Part shown: piece by piece, positions 1 to 12,734 of the stretch
Layout of the letters: every line of letters begins with the position of its first letter
How positions within the stretch are numbered: position 1 is the stretch's first letter
Assembly: GCF_017562075.2 (NCBI RefSeq)
Contig: NC_054085.1
Span: forward strand, 33,047,039-33,111,038
Source: Anopheles merus
Taxonomy: Eukaryota > Arthropoda > Insecta > Diptera > Culicidae
Direction: 5' to 3'
DNA: 64,000 bases
The notes under the pieces: generated by a model
Told to the model about the DNA's origin: nothing
The model's database searches: none
Seen by the model: the letters and a program-made list of their open reading frames with translations, nothing else
Position numbers and translations under genes: made by a program

Positions 1-678
1 CTACTCGCAAAGGGATATGAGGCAAAACATAATAAAGAAAGAATGAAAGTAAAGTCGTTTCGTACCAAACCGTTCGCGATGACATGCGGGAGGTAAATTA
101 GAAAAGGAAAACCATCACACAGCATAACGACCAGCAATAATGATCGCCCGGGGGTGGACAGTGGGTGGGGTGGAGAGCAAAAGACTCGTGCGCAGTACCG
201 TGTAAAAGCTGCAAAATCGCCTTTTGCCGTGTTTGCGAATGTTGGCGGCGAAGGTAATTTGGAGAAATTATTATTTATGCACCGGCGTGTAACCGGGATT
301 CGTAATACGATCGTAAACAATCGGGTGTACACGTGGGGTGGTTGTGTGTTTGTTTAGCAGCTCAAGGGAGGAGGTGGTGATGGTAGTCAGCATAAAGCTT
401 TACTACATCCTTTCCAGCGTGTTGGGGTCCTTCGGTGGAGCAATGAAGGCCGGTGGAGAGTGGTAAAAAATGGCAATTGCCATTTTATTTGCCACTAGTA
501 AAATTTTTCGGTGCCTAATGCCGTCCCTGAGATTACTGTTCACGGCGTGGAGCCGCACGAGACACGCCGAGGCTCGTAAGCTTAGTTGAAATAAAAACAA
601 TCATACGAGAAATTTTAATTCGCCTCAGGAAAAAGGGAAAGCCTACCACCCCAAACAAAAACTAAGCTCTCTTCCCCT
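1..678. other. Non-coding, no gene seen
   Basis: This stretch has mixed composition, with short G-rich runs near 150-170 and 320-345. Its open frames are short (under 70 codons), lie on both strands and resemble no protein family I know. I see no promoter, RNA gene or mobile-element end. It reads as intronic or intergenic sequence leading into the CT microsatellite that begins at 679. Confidence 0.6.

Positions 679-713
<35 letters not shown>
679..713. repeat. (CT)n microsatellite
   Basis: A TC dinucleotide run is uninterrupted from 679 to 705. It continues after a single A interruption to 713. It sits next to an AT-rich segment containing ATATA steps (714-750). Pure polypyrimidine/polypurine tracts like this are binding targets for GAGA-type factors in flies, but nothing here shows that it is used. 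Confidence 0.9.
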
Positions 714-3700
714 TAGTGATATAATTTTATACATATATAGCTTTATTGCTTGACACGGTAGTTATTTGTGGTGCGAAAATCACACCATCGAGTCGCACAG
801 GGTTATGCTGTGGGTCCGAATCCCCCAGGGTTGGGGGTGTGGAAAATCAACAAGAAGAAATGGCCACCCTCACCAACTACAAAACAACCGTAACTCGTTT
901 CGGGCGTTTACTATTATACCTCATGTTTCATGCTCGCACAGCCCGCACACGGCACACGGCCTGCGCGGTGTAAAAGTGGCTAATTTCGGACGCTTTCGGA
1001 AGCACCTTTGCGCGGTCTCTCCGTGCGCACCGGTTATAACTATTATTTATGCCTTAATTTTACGTTTTGTGCACGACCACGGTGCGTTTTGCCAGCCAGC
1101 CAGCCTGTTCAACACACGGCGGCGTGTGCCGTTTTTATTGCACACACCACCGGCCTTCGTGCGCTCTTGACACACGGTCTTACCGAATCAGCTGTTGCAA
1201 ACTTTCTTTCGGTGGGCGGTGATGGATTCCGCGCCCGGTGTCGTACCGTGGCTCCGGGCCAGGTAACAGTCGGTGACAAATTTTCGGATGTTTGTTCATC
1301 TGCAATGGAAATATTTACGAACGATTATGGAAATATTTATGGGAACGAACCATTGTTCCTTTTTTCTCTTGATTTAATAGTGTCCGGGAGCGCTTCTTTG
1401 CTTCGCAAAAAATGACATTAAAATGAACGTTCAACGACTTGCACGACCACTAAACCAAAAACCGCTCAAAACCAGCGCCTTATTTACAAGCGTTTCCAAA
1501 ATTTGAAACCTACTGTCTGGCAGGAAAGCGAAAAACAAACATTCATCCAAGCAGCCGTACCATGGTTCACTGGCCATCGGACGATAAAATTATGACAATC
1601 GCTGAAGCGCACTGGACAAGAAGGATGAGGGAAAAGGAGAAGGTGGGTTTAGTGGTAGGAGAAAAATGGAAAGTTAACCTATGGTGCACGAAGCATTGGG
1701 GTTTGGGGTTTTTTTCTTCTCTTTTTCTTCTTCTTCTTTTGCCCACCCCTAATTGGTTTGCCCAGTTCAGCCCGGAGGTCGTTCGGTGCAATTATGCATT
1801 ACAGTGATTGATATTTGCACAAGGCACAACCACATACACAAATGTACACATTTTCCACCAAACCCCGTTGAAGGCAGATGGCGTTTGTGGCGGGGAGAAA
1901 AATTAACAAACGCATCTCCAGTCGGTGGCTTAGCTGCAGCTGCGGTGGCCGCGGCTCCGTCCGATCCCGTTACGGTTTTGATAGTGCAGATTATTTTAAG
2001 ATAATCGCGCTTCTTCTTCGCCTTTTTGTTCTTCGTGCAAGAGATGCAGCACGGTTAGGGGGTGAGTTAATGAGTGTGGAAATCATTTGATAAATTAACA
2101 CACAAATTGTAATGTACGCTCACTGGTTATCGCATCATTAAAATAAGAGCAGCGAAAAAAAGCCTAAATTACATTACGCTATCGCGCACTTAGCTGACTA
2201 CGGCTGGAATATACGGCTTGCAGGGGGTCGAAACACAAAAAAGCTGTAAAAAAGGGAAACCAAATCCCCTCACACCTTATGCATCTGAAAGTGCACGAGA
2301 TTTGTGTGTTGGTGGGCGGGTGCATACAAAGCTAAAAAAAGAAGAAAAAAAGACACCCCACAGTTCTTAGCAGATAACACGCAGTCTGGACGCGTTACCT
2401 TTTAATCGAACTGCCCTTTCTCACTGACACAATGGTGGCCGGAAAGTAATAAAGAATGGCCGAAGCAACCTGTCAACGTTTCGGGTGCGATCTTTCGAAG
2501 CTGCTCCTTCGATTTTAAAGGGAGTTCGTTTTGTTGCCATGGAGATGTAGGGTGAAAAGTGCAATAGCCGAAGGCGGGAAAAAGCACCAAATGGCACTAC
2601 GGTAGGGTGTCATTTTGACACACGATTGCTGTCAATGTTTTATTATCAAATTAGATTGAACAATAGCAAAGGTTTCCAATGATACTCTAATCCTATTTGA
2701 ATCCTTTACTATTTTTCGTTTACGTCCATCTTTCGGTCCCTCTTTCTCATTCTCCTCCTACGACTGCCTCTTCCTTCCTTCCACAGTTTTGTATTTTCTG
2801 TGATGAAGTGCCACTTTGTTTCGTCCCGATAATGGGAAATTTGCGTGCGCAAAATGTCGTTCCCCGCATACCCCCCCTCTAACACGTCCGCAAATTATGC
2901 AAATAGCATTTCAGAAATAGTTTCTGTTGCTTTTTGTTTTCTTCATTCGAGCTACTTCGGGCTAACCTGTCACGTGCTTTTGGCTTTAGCTTAATGTAAC
3001 ACCAGCAATGGAATGTACTCTGACCGCGGGCTGGAAGATGGTATGGGAAAGGACCTGTTCTGAATGCTTTGTTTTGCACCCCCTTTTTTTTGTTCGTGAT
3101 GTTAAACTATCGTGGCAGGAGGAGAAGGGCAGCAGCACGACAACCTGCTGGCGCAACAAAGCAGTGGAAGGAGACCCGTCCAGACTTGGTGAATACTGCC
3201 ATACAATCGTCTAGCGATGATAAGTTTAACACCAGCAAACACACATAAAAACAATGTAACAAATATAATCATTCAAAAAAAAAAAGAAGGACGCTTCGAC
3301 ACGACAACAATTTGGTAGCGAAAAAATGGACCATTTCTCTCTGCAACAGGACATAATGGTTGTTTGCAGGACATCAGTAGTAATAGGGACCATACTTTTG
3401 CGATGGTTAATGGAATTGAACCATAATGTAAACCGTTTGCGATAGGAAAAGCATTTAGCAAACGGAGCCGATTAGAGTACAAACGAGCCCATGCATAAAA
3501 TGGTGTTGGAAAACAGTTAGCTCTGTTTGCGTAGCTGCTGCTAAACAATGGCGCTCAATTATGAATCTATTCGATGGTGGAGACGACACACTCGGAAGTA
3601 TTAACCTGCTGAACTTTAAACAGAGTAAGCTTAAGCGACGGTTCGAGTGTAACAATTGGTCACATTGAAGGGGCTGCAAGTGTTCGCTTATGAGAGCAAT

Positions 3701-4154
3701 CTTAACGTATTTGTCAATTTGCCTGAATATGGCCATGAGCAATGTTTAGTTAGCTGTTGTTTTGGGGTTTGCTAAATTGTGGTGAACCGTTTTTTAGGTG
3801 GTTTCACTATGTCTATTATGTCTTATGTGTTGAATCATGACATCGGTCGTATTTCAAGTGTAAATTTTAAGCTGAATTTAATTATTTTATAAATAAATTT
3901 TATCAGTTCAGTTACTAATGCTATGTATTATCATCAAGTTGTGTTTGAAGTATCTAATCTGTCATTAATTGGCAACTGTTTCCAGCTTATAAACAGTCAT
4001 TTCATTTTCTTCTTTCTAAAGTTTTTCAAGGTCATTCGATTCAATATTCTTTCATCCAATTTTATTACAAGGTATTTTATTAACCTACTAACAAATAAAT
4101 TTGCTTAATCCGGCACAATACTAGTTAGAAGTTGTGAGGTGCTCTTTGAAACTC
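714..4154. other. Non-coding block, no gene seen
   Basis: Up to about 2.7 kb the block has balanced base composition. It then drifts to AT-rich sequence by 3.75-4.12 kb. Open frames reach 135 codons near 1.0-1.4 kb but overlap one another in several frames, have no family resemblance and lack convincing splice borders. An exact POU octamer ATGCAAAT lies at 2897-2904. A long T/C tract at 1711-1742 and an A-run at 3275-3285 are simple low-complexity sequence. Confidence 0.55.
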
Positions 4155-4520
4155 ACCCACCACTCCGATCCGATTCTGGTTATTGTTAGTCCGATTTCGA
4201 CTCCAGCTAAATTTGAACCACTAGTTCCGCCTGGACTCGGAGTCGTCCGGAGTTGGATTCAGAGTCTAAATTGTTTGAAGTCGGAGTTGTTTCGAGTCGG
4301 AGGCGCCCGGAGTCGAGTTAAAATGCTGGTCCAACACTGATCGACTCCGGGCAACTCCAATCCCAATTAAATTCTGATTCCGGTCGATTCCGGACGACTC
4401 CGACTCCAGTCAACACCGACTTTGGATGATTCCCACTCGGACACCGAACGATTCTGACTTTGGACGACTCCAGATAATGATGGTCGGATTTAGCTTCCGG
4501 AGTCGGTTCCGAAATTTTAC
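4155..4520. repeat. Degenerate GGAGTC/GACTCC hexamer minisatellite
   Basis: The block is built from imperfect copies of the hexamer GGAGTC (with GGATTC, CGGAGTC and TCGGAGT variants) and its complement GACTCC. Copies between about 4235 and 4320 run mainly as GGAGTC. Copies between about 4340 and 4475 run mainly as GACTCC, so the array appears to contain an internal inversion. Divergence is high, which suggests an old array. A related GGAATC-type array lies at 50.1-50.6 kb. No gene is associated with it. Confidence 0.8.
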
Positions 4521-5078
4521 GAACTTTACCAACTTTTATCTCTAGTTAGAGGGTATTTCATGATAAACACAATTAATATTTCTACTTAAAATTGATACTC
4601 AATATACCGAAACAAACACATGTGTGCCAAACAACATGAAAACGACAGTATAATCGACAAACGTTTAGTTACGCTCATTCGAAACATGATTGAAAGATGT
4701 CAATTTACATCACCATTCTCTTCCCGATTGTTATTGATTGAATTTGCAAACTGAAACTTCTGAAAACCTAAATGAAGTGGTCTACATATTAACCTTCATT
4801 AGTAAAACATTCCTGCTCTCTGCAACATTGCGGATTGACCGTATGCCCTCCAAAAAAAAGTCGAAAAACATGTTCCAGAATGATACTCGATTCCGGTTGC
4901 TCCTCATACCACGCACGCATCTCATCACGAATCTACTTTCTTGGGACAGTGGCCGTTTTTTAATGCTGCCTGCCTGCTGTTGAGAATATATGGGATGATA
5001 TAAAGACCGTCCGAAAAGGTTCGATCGCTGCGTATCGCAAAACCTGCGCAACTTTACAAAACCAACGTCCGTGTACCG
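4521..5078. other. AT-rich non-coding, no gene seen
   Basis: This is an AT-rich spacer between the hexamer minisatellite and the CA repeat. Only short unrelated open frames are present, and I recognise no regulatory element or mobile element. Confidence 0.5.
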
Positions 5079-5109
5079 CACACACACACACAAACACACA
5101 TACACACAA
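5079..5109. repeat. (CA)n microsatellite
   Basis: A CA dinucleotide run with two interruptions (CAAACA and CATACA). It marks the left border of a GC-rich, CpG-rich block. Confidence 0.85.
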
Positions 5110-6060
5110 GTCGCGAAAGAGTACGAAAAGCGTTTCATTCGCAAAACTCTGCGGGGTGTGCGATAAGGATGGGGGTACTGCTTGTGCGTCTACGCATAGC
5201 AAACGGTTACGGAGTAAGCGCACAAACCGAAGTGGGAGAAGCTCCTCTTTTGCCCCCTGCTGTTCTCTCCGTCCCTCCCGCAAGATCGCACGATCGCAAT
5301 TTGGAGGCCATTTTTGCACGACCACGACTGATGTGGCGCTCGCGGATGCGTGTTTCGCTTGCGCAAGTTGCGTACCAACGCAACGTGCGCGTGTTCGTGT
5401 GTGTGCGCGATCGCGTTGGGGAGGGGATTTTCGCGCTTCTTTGTTTGCGCATTTTTTAATTCGTTCTTCCAATGACTTTCCCCACCCTTCCGGCCCGCTT
5501 CCTCCCGTATGTCCCGACCCGAGACTTTGCCAACCTCCATCACACGATCATCATCGCCATCATCAACGCCATCATTGGTGGTGTGCGGTGGTGGTGATCG
5601 TGAATTCAAGGACACATTTCTTTCGTCTGTTTTTTTTTCTCTGGCCGGCCAACCACAAATTTGGAAGCAACAACTTGGCAAAAAACGGCCAGTCCGTACG
5701 CACATTTTATGCGTGCGTTGGTATGTATACGCGCGTGTGTGTGTACGCAACCCAATACGCCGTGTTCGCGATTATGGAAATTAGATGCTTGGGTGGGTGC
5801 GTGAGTAAGAAAACGGGAAAAGGGAAGGCTTGTTCAAAATTCGCGTCTTCTTCTTATTTCGCGCGTTTTTTGGCGAACTTACCGAACCACCAATCCAGTG
5901 CGAATGGATGCTCGGGTGTGCGTGCTTCGTGGCGCGCATTTTTTGCTGTTGCTGTACGCGCGCGCATGATTCGCCGGTCGGCTCAAAAAGGTACAAGGGT
6001 TTGGGTATCTTTTTGCGAGCAGAATTTTGCGTGTGGTAGGCAATGAACAAAGAATTAGCC
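5110..6060. other. GC-rich, CpG-rich block without a recognisable gene
   Basis: The block is rich in CG steps and in GCGCG/CGTGCG words. It has few stop codons in any frame, which explains the 296-codon plus-strand frame (5156-6046) and the overlapping minus-strand frames of up to 186 codons. The predicted proteins are Cys/Arg/His-rich and low in complexity, and they resemble no family, so I read these frames as by-products of composition. The block could be an enhancer, a promoter-proximal segment or a UTR of an unseen transcript. The sequence does not decide between these. Confidence 0.4.
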
Positions 6061-7017
6061 CCGGAAAGAGGTCGGGGTTAGGAGGGACAAGAGGGGGATC
6101 AAAGTTTTGTATTACCTCAGCACGATCGCAACAGAGCGAAGAACCGCGATGGACATGATGATCAGATAGCGATTTTCAGTGGGAGAATTGGCTTCTTGGC
6201 TTGGTCTATGCGATGCGCCGGTAGGTTCCACTGGAATATTAATGTGTGGCACGGAGCTAGTTCGCTTTACCTGCTCGCTGTCATGCCATTTTGCTCAGGT
6301 TTGGTGAATAGAAGCTTTTGCTACAATTTTGTTTTTAATTCGACGCTAAATAATTGTGGATTTAAGGTTGTAAGCTTGTGATTTACGCTACAACCCATTT
6401 ATCATAATTTAGTTCTACCGGGAGAGCAAGACCGAGACGCGGTGTCAGTAAGGCATGCTCCACTGACCAGAGCGGAGAACAAGGCGATTATTGTTGCAAA
6501 GAAATATTAAACTTATTAGACCCAAATGGTTGATTTTAAACATTCTTTAATAGTTGTAGGTGCTTGGGTGTATTTTAAACAACAAATAATAATTGTCCTA
6601 CTAAGCAAAATAAGAATGGTGCATTGTAATATCGAACAGTACCGGCCTTGAAGTTAATAGCAAAAAGCTTCAACCCACGCACACAAATTGACACAAATCC
6701 ACACATAAAGCGCTTCAGTATCGTTTTCAATTTGGGTCTTTTAAATGAATGGACTCAAGTTGATGATGATTTGCACTTTCTTGCCATGTGTGTGGGATAA
6801 CAGCAGCACGTTGTATGTTCACTTCGTGAGTCTGTTTAACCGCAAGGTTAAAACCTGACTTGCTTGTACACAGAGCAAGCAGCGTGTATCGTTTTAACTT
6901 AGTTCGCTTAGTTCATCATTTTGTTTTATATTTATTTTTGGGGTGCTTTGTTTTAAAATATATTCGTCTCTTTTGTTCGATTATATTTCTACTTAACTTT
7001 AAAGGTTGGTTTGGCGA
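6061..7017. other. Non-coding, increasingly AT-rich
   Basis: The segment moves from balanced composition to an AT-rich valley that ends at the SINE beginning near 7018. I see no gene. A moderately GC-rich stretch at 6420-6490 has no tRNA fold that I can draw. Confidence 0.5.
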
Positions 7018-7193
7018 TTGTTGGTCAAGGCCTGCCGTACCACTAGTGTACTTTAGCTTTCAGTGACTTATTGATTGCCATTGCAGGATAGTCAGTTCTA
7101 CGTATGTGAGAGTACGGTATATTTGGGGCTTGAACCCATGACAGGCATGTTGTTAAGTCCAACGAGTTGACGACCATACTAAGAGACCAGCCC
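7018..7193 (-). mobile_element. tRNA-derived SINE, SINE200-like, copy 1
   Basis: Read on the minus strand, the element starts at about 7193 with GGGCTGGTCTC. A box-A-like stretch follows around 7170-7180. A box-B-like GGGTTCAAGCCCC sits at 7125-7137, in the arrangement of an RNA polymerase III internal promoter. A tRNA-unrelated body continues to about 7018. The same sequence recurs at 54823-54999 in the same orientation, including shared words such as TTAACAACATGC, CTGACTATCCTGC and ATCAATAAGTC. The order matches what I remember of the Anopheles SINE200 family. It codes for no protein and would depend on reverse transcriptase from a LINE elsewhere. The terminal repeats are not clear, and mutations suggest an old insertion. 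Confidence 0.8.
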
Positions 7194-7850
7194 AATTAGA
7201 GTTTAAGGAGTTTAAGAAGTTTAGTTTCAAAGAGGTTTACACGAGTCTTTTAGTGTTGGAATATATCATTTCTGGAAATTGGATAAAATCATTCATCAAT
7301 TCTAGAATGCAAATTTGTGGTACAATTGCGATAACCAAAAACGAGCGCTTTTAGAGGTCAAATTGAAGAATGTGAATATCCGCAGTAAGCAAAATACTGT
7401 CTAATATTCTGAAATTAGATGAACGAAAGCCATTGAGAACATTTACTTAGTGACAATATTATAGTGGGATTTTATGATGCAGTTTAAGGCTTTTTTGCGA
7501 CAGAGTTTCATTGAATATCAATTTACAATTGAATACAATTGAGTGAAATTCCAAAAATGAGCAAAAGTCTAAACATGCACTTCTCAAGTACACTTCAATA
7601 TATTGCGAACGATCGTTGTACTTGTTCTTGTACAACAGCAACAAAAGAGTAAATCGATTAATGAAAGACCATTTATCTCAAAACATAATATTCCTTAAGC
7701 TGATCAAATTATTGCTCATTAAGGGATCAAAACATCATCTTACCCGCGCGGCCAAATTGACACTCGTTAGCAATGTTCCCTTCGGTTTCTTTCAATCAAA
7801 AAATTCCTCAATAACAATTTATGAGTGTTGAAAAATAAACTCCACCATCA
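7194..7850. other. AT-rich valley, no gene seen
   Basis: This is AT-rich spacer immediately upstream of the SINE head (in SINE orientation). It contains repeated GTTTAAG/TTTAAGA words at 7200-7230. Open frames are under 72 codons and unrelated to known families. Confidence 0.5.
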
Positions 7851-10740
7851 CCGTTTTCACCCCTTGCACATTACGCAAAGGAACACTTTTGCGTAACGCT
7901 GCATGTTTCTTCGATCAGCCGTGCAGCAAATGAACCCTCATGTGCGCATCTATCGGACTCTTGGCGGCGTAAAACGACACACGCGCGCGCGCACCATCGA
8001 ATGCGGGCTTGTCGCGTATCAAATAATCAATCTATTGCACCGCATTGCCCTTCCGATCTTGCCCGGGGTTGCATTTGCAGCAAAATCGATGGCAAAAAAG
8101 AGAGTGAGAGGGAAAACCACACTCTCACACAGCGCTCTCTGCCTTCTAGACCAGCAGCATTGCTTGCTTGGATGCACTTTCACGGTGGTATTGCAGAACC
8201 CCGCGGATCGTTCGCGACCTGTATACACGTGGTGGAACCTAGATGATGGTAGTAGTAGTAATGCCCTACATGGTGGTGACCCGGGGGTTGATGTGGTGGG
8301 AAAATAATCAACCTTACCGGTGCCCATCTCTTTTTTTATTAATTCCCACCACCGAAGAAGTCGGGGGTCGGGGCAGAATTGTTCAAATCGAGATGAGATA
8401 TAAAAAAAAGAAAGGAAAGTATGCAACGGTGGCATACTGGTAATCGATCATCATTTCTTTTTTTACTGCGATGGTGCGCGAGTGGTCTGTTTTGGCCCGG
8501 TTGTTGTTCGCTGGTATTATTAGGTTAAGCAGGAGCGTACGACGACCGCGTCCATGGGAAACGCGGCTCGGGTGTGCGTAAGTGGGGAAGTGCTAAACGA
8601 GCCGGTTAATTTTCCTTGGGATAAGCGTTCTCCAGAACGGAGAAAAGTAGAAAGTATCCGCGGGTGGTAGGCTTTACGCTGAAGTGGGCAAATAAGTCCC
8701 ATTGTGTTTCCGCGTGCCACCCCTAGCAGTGTGAACTTACCGCTCCAAGCACCAACGGTCTGAGAGCGTGGTGGTAGCGATGGTGGATAAATTTATGTAT
8801 GTAAGAATTGATTTTAATTACATTTGGCAAACGAAGGCCGGGTGTTAAACTGGCTGTTTTCACTATCAGCAAATCAGTATCGCTAACAACAGCAGCCCAC
8901 CTTTCCCAGCAGTGCGGGAAAGTGCTGGAAAAGCGCGTATGCGCGCGGCCTGGAAAATACTACTCCACCCCTCCAAGAGTTGTATCCAGCGGACCAGCAA
9001 AAACAAAACCACAGGACCTTCCCATTTGGTTTTTATTTGTTCACTTTGTTTGCAGGGATTTTGGGTGCTTGTCGGAAATTTGTATTGCTAATAGGGGCGG
9101 GATTGTGATTACGGGTGCGTTAATTATGGTGTTGTTAACTTCCGTTCGCACCGCCAAGCCAGTGATTAGCGTTGCAGGGTGGGAAGTGGGCAGCGGTAGA
9201 ACATATTTTTGCATATCGGACAAGTTGTTGGGGGGGAGGGGCGGAGAGGTACAAACAGTGCTAAAAACAACATTCCGGGGCTTTCCCTGAGTCCTTAAAC
9301 ACCAGCATGTTCGTGTTCAAAAGTTCCCAACTAGGATCCATTTGCCCTCCAACCTTCCCAAAAAGGAGGTCACTCTCACACGGCGATGTGATAGCATATT
9401 CGCGCTCTTAACACCCCACGGGCCACCGATTGTTTTGCTTTCCAGCTCAACCTTTTCCAACGACAATCACTGGCAAACACCGTTTGACGGTCCATTAACA
9501 TAAACGATAATGTTGTCGCCTGTCGCCCCGTTTTCCCGACCGCTTCAAGGATGATGGAGTCCCGCGCATCGAGTGGCCACTTTTGCGTGCTGCCATTTGA
9601 GCCCTCAGCACCCACTGCCCCCTGTTTTTTTATCGGTTATGCCTCTCACTCTCGGTATTCTACTCTTTGCATGTATTTTCACTCCCCTGGCGCGGAGTAT
9701 ATTTGCCGAATACGGGGTGAAAGTTGTTCCGATGGCATCACGATTTCGGCCGTGCCTGTAGTTCGTTTCGGTAAAAGGTTGGAGGTTTTGCTAACCACTC
9801 CGGAACACGTTTGCACCTTTCGCTGATAAGTGAAAGTCAAATGCAGCTGCCGGTGCTGTGCAGTTTAATCGGACAGGCGGGGACGTTGGGGATTGGAAGC
9901 GATCACTACCCCTTAAACAAAATTGGTAAAATAAACGACATGGTTGCATGGATTTTATCCACCCTCCCCAGGTCAGGTTGCTGAAGTTAAGTTGTCGCCC
10001 ACGTACCGTCACAAAAAAAGGATCCATTTTCAATGCTTCAGCTGTCATCGGCACGGGTGCGTCAAAAACGTCAACGTCACGGATGTTGTTGCCATTGACA
10101 ACCACGTGGTGCGTGGTTCGTAGGGTGATTGGTTGGCTGCGTTGACGCATGACGCAAATATGATGCACTTTTGCTTTGTGCAACACACCAGCAGTTCCCT
10201 CCGGTACCTTATCTAGCAGTGGTGGGAGCAAATAAAAGCGCCACCATCACGGCCCGGCATTGGGCCTGGGTGGGGTTGTGCGCTCTATCGTTGTGCGTTT
10301 CTTTATCGCTCGCAACGAAGAAGGTTGCGGCCGGTTGCAGTTGCATGGCGAACGAGTTTGTTGCCTCTGCTACCAGCGCTAGAGACGGCAGCAGGTCGAT
10401 GAACCTACATCGACGGATGGCGAAGCCTTTGGCATGCACATATTTGTCTGCCCGGTGTGCCTCGCGATGGATGGGATTGGGTTTATTTGTTTTTAAGGTA
10501 GGTATAGTGCGGAGGAGCCGTAGATCCTACGAGAACGATCGAGTAGTGTGGTCTCGATGTGTTGGCTATGTTGGAGGCATAGACGCGTCTGTTGTTTGAA
10601 TATGGTTTTGTTGAACTTTTTTTTTTGGCTGGAGGTTGTCTTCTTTTCGTCACCCAAAAGCCTACTTTCGGTTTCGGCGTTGGGGGTTAGGCGCTTGGGT
10701 GTGATGCGTTAGGTGTTTGAATAAGTTGACCCCCGTTCAG
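7851..10740. other. Balanced to GC-rich non-coding block
   Basis: This is a 2.9 kb block of moderate GC with CGCGCG words near 7982 and several short hairpins, for example GTGAGAG at 8104-8110 paired with CTCTCAC at 8122-8128. Open frames of 130-160 codons (near 7.9-8.4, 8.8-9.3 and 9.8-10.6 kb) overlap on both strands and have no recognisable domain. I see no mobile-element footprint. This block and the similar blocks below are candidates for regulatory sequence. Confidence 0.45.
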
Positions 10741-12700
10741 GGCTCATTAAATTATGCTCCAATTGAGAATCTCGCACTTTTCGCATTAAACAAATTTCAA
10801 TCATTTGAGTTTCTATCCTTTAAAATTATTATTGTTTTGAAATTAAATGGACTCATTTGTACAGAAATTAAAAGCGTTTAGGTTTTATTGCACAGAGCTC
10901 TAATCGTTATTACTGGCAGTTTCAGCACTAAATAACGCTTAGCCTTTGCTTAAAACGATGAATAATCTAAAACTCCTTCCAAACTTATTTAAACACCTAA
11001 CGCACTGGCATAGAATGTGTAGACAATCGAATCTTGTCACTGCGTAACTAGTCTAGAAGACTGCAAGTGTTTGTACTAAAAGCTAGCAGCATGGCGATTG
11101 GTTTAGCAATACCGCTCAAACACACCTAGAGAACGATTGCTGCAATTATTGTGTTGCCTTTCGCCGCTCCAGCAACGCTTACTGTTCCCCAGTGCTCTGT
11201 TCTATATTTGCGATCGCGCTAGTTGTATGGAAGTTACGGAATCAGTCATCCTGGGTCCAAACAAACTAGGCCACCATGCGTACGCATACACCCATACACT
11301 CATGCATATGAACCACCGAGGTAGTTTGACGCTCCATGAACACGAGGTTTTTTATACGAACTTTCGGCAAATGGCTGCAGATGGTCGTGCAATGGTTACC
11401 GATAAAGCGAGCACCATGCGGGGTTGATAAGAGAGTAGTGAGAGCGTGTCTTCTCGGGGCTCTTTTCGGGGCCAGATTTGCCTTTTACTAGAATGGTGGC
11501 CATCTTTACCACGCTCAATATTAGTTCAATCTGGTGTGGGTTAAGAGTAGTGTGTCAACACAATCGCGCTTGAGGAACTGAGCGTGCGGGAGAGACGCTC
11601 CAGTTTACCGAAGCGTTATGCAATTGAGGACGCATTCATCGTGACAAGGTTCTCGAGCGCACCACGGTCAATGACCGGTAGCACCGAAGACGTGCACGTT
11701 ATTTGACAATCACTCAACCCGAAACGATGCATTTTACTTTGACCTTATTTTTCTATTCCTGCGTGAGGCGTGTGCAAATACGCAGACCTTTCGAACCCTT
11801 CAAAACCACATCAATCTCAAACAATTCTGTGATCTTCCACTTGAGGTAGGGCCTTTGTTCGCGCTCAGTTTCGGTAGGGTTAAACACCTTCACAAAACCC
11901 CTAAAATGCAAGAAAGTGCATTTTTGCTTTCATTGCTTCCTATCCTCTTTCTCTCTACTCCCATACAAGTGAAGCACTGCGGAAAAGGGTCCACAAACCA
12001 AGTGCGTCGTTTTTATTTGGTGAAAGGATTTGATCGTTTTACTTTCGTATTCCTACTTCGCTCCCAGACACTGCAGACTCCTCTGCAAACAGTGCATTTT
12101 AGATCGTCATAAATGATGCATTGCAGTTCCCGAAACCATTCACAATCGCAATGACGATGCAAACCTTCCCCGAACCCGAATGCTGCGGTGTGTGATCGCA
12201 CGAGAGGATCGCGGCGCAACTGGAAACTAGGTGCAGGTGTTTGGGTAAATTTTTTCCCAGGCTACAGAGCACAGCTCGAGGCGAAACATTTTCGTGTTTC
12301 GTTTTTTTTTCCAATGCTGCTGACGCTGCCTTCATCGATTGCTTGCGCATCCTTTACGCACGCATCGCGCGCAGGACGCACGAGAAAGAAGCGTGCGGGG
12401 TGTAGAATGCATCCTTTATTCGATGCTTTTTTTGTGTGTGGAATTCGTTTCGTTACTCGCTCAGTCCTCTTGCACCCGCTCCCGCCGATGGCACAACCCG
12501 TTGTCAAAATATGACTTGTCTTGTTTGAGTTCGGTACAGCGAAGCACAAATAATAATTTTGGTCCTTTTTTACGTTCCTCTTACAATTCGTTCACTTAGC
12601 GAAACAAGAAAAAGCGTTCAGTGCAAATGCGTGGTGAAGGATGTTGTTTGTGTAATAATGCATGGTTAACCCTTTGCGTGTGTGGTGTGGGAGCCCAACC
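10741..12700. other. AT-rich valley followed by mixed non-coding sequence
   Basis: Bases 10741-11010 are AT-rich with homeodomain-type TAAT words. The rest is balanced. Open frames of up to 108 codons near 12.2-12.5 kb occur on both strands and are not recognisable. No repeat family is identified. Confidence 0.45.
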
Positions 12701-12734
12701 ATTCCCATGCATTTTTGAAAGCGTATGCATTCCG

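Noticed and set aside
812..824. GGGTCCGAATCCC, similar to a tRNA box B
   Set aside because: No box A at the right distance and no cloverleaf can be drawn.
2533..2546. GTTGCCATGGAGAT, similar to an RFX X-box
   Set aside because: Only the first half-site matches, and the second half departs from the consensus at key positions.
5156..6046. 296-codon plus-strand frame, the longest in the window
   Set aside because: It lies in CpG-rich DNA where stops are rare, overlaps minus-strand frames of up to 186 codons, and has a low-complexity Cys/Arg/His-rich product with no domain or splice support.
10518..10536. Word similar to the core of miR-10/miR-100 (GTAGATCC)
   Set aside because: The rest of the mature sequence does not match and no pairing arm is seen nearby.
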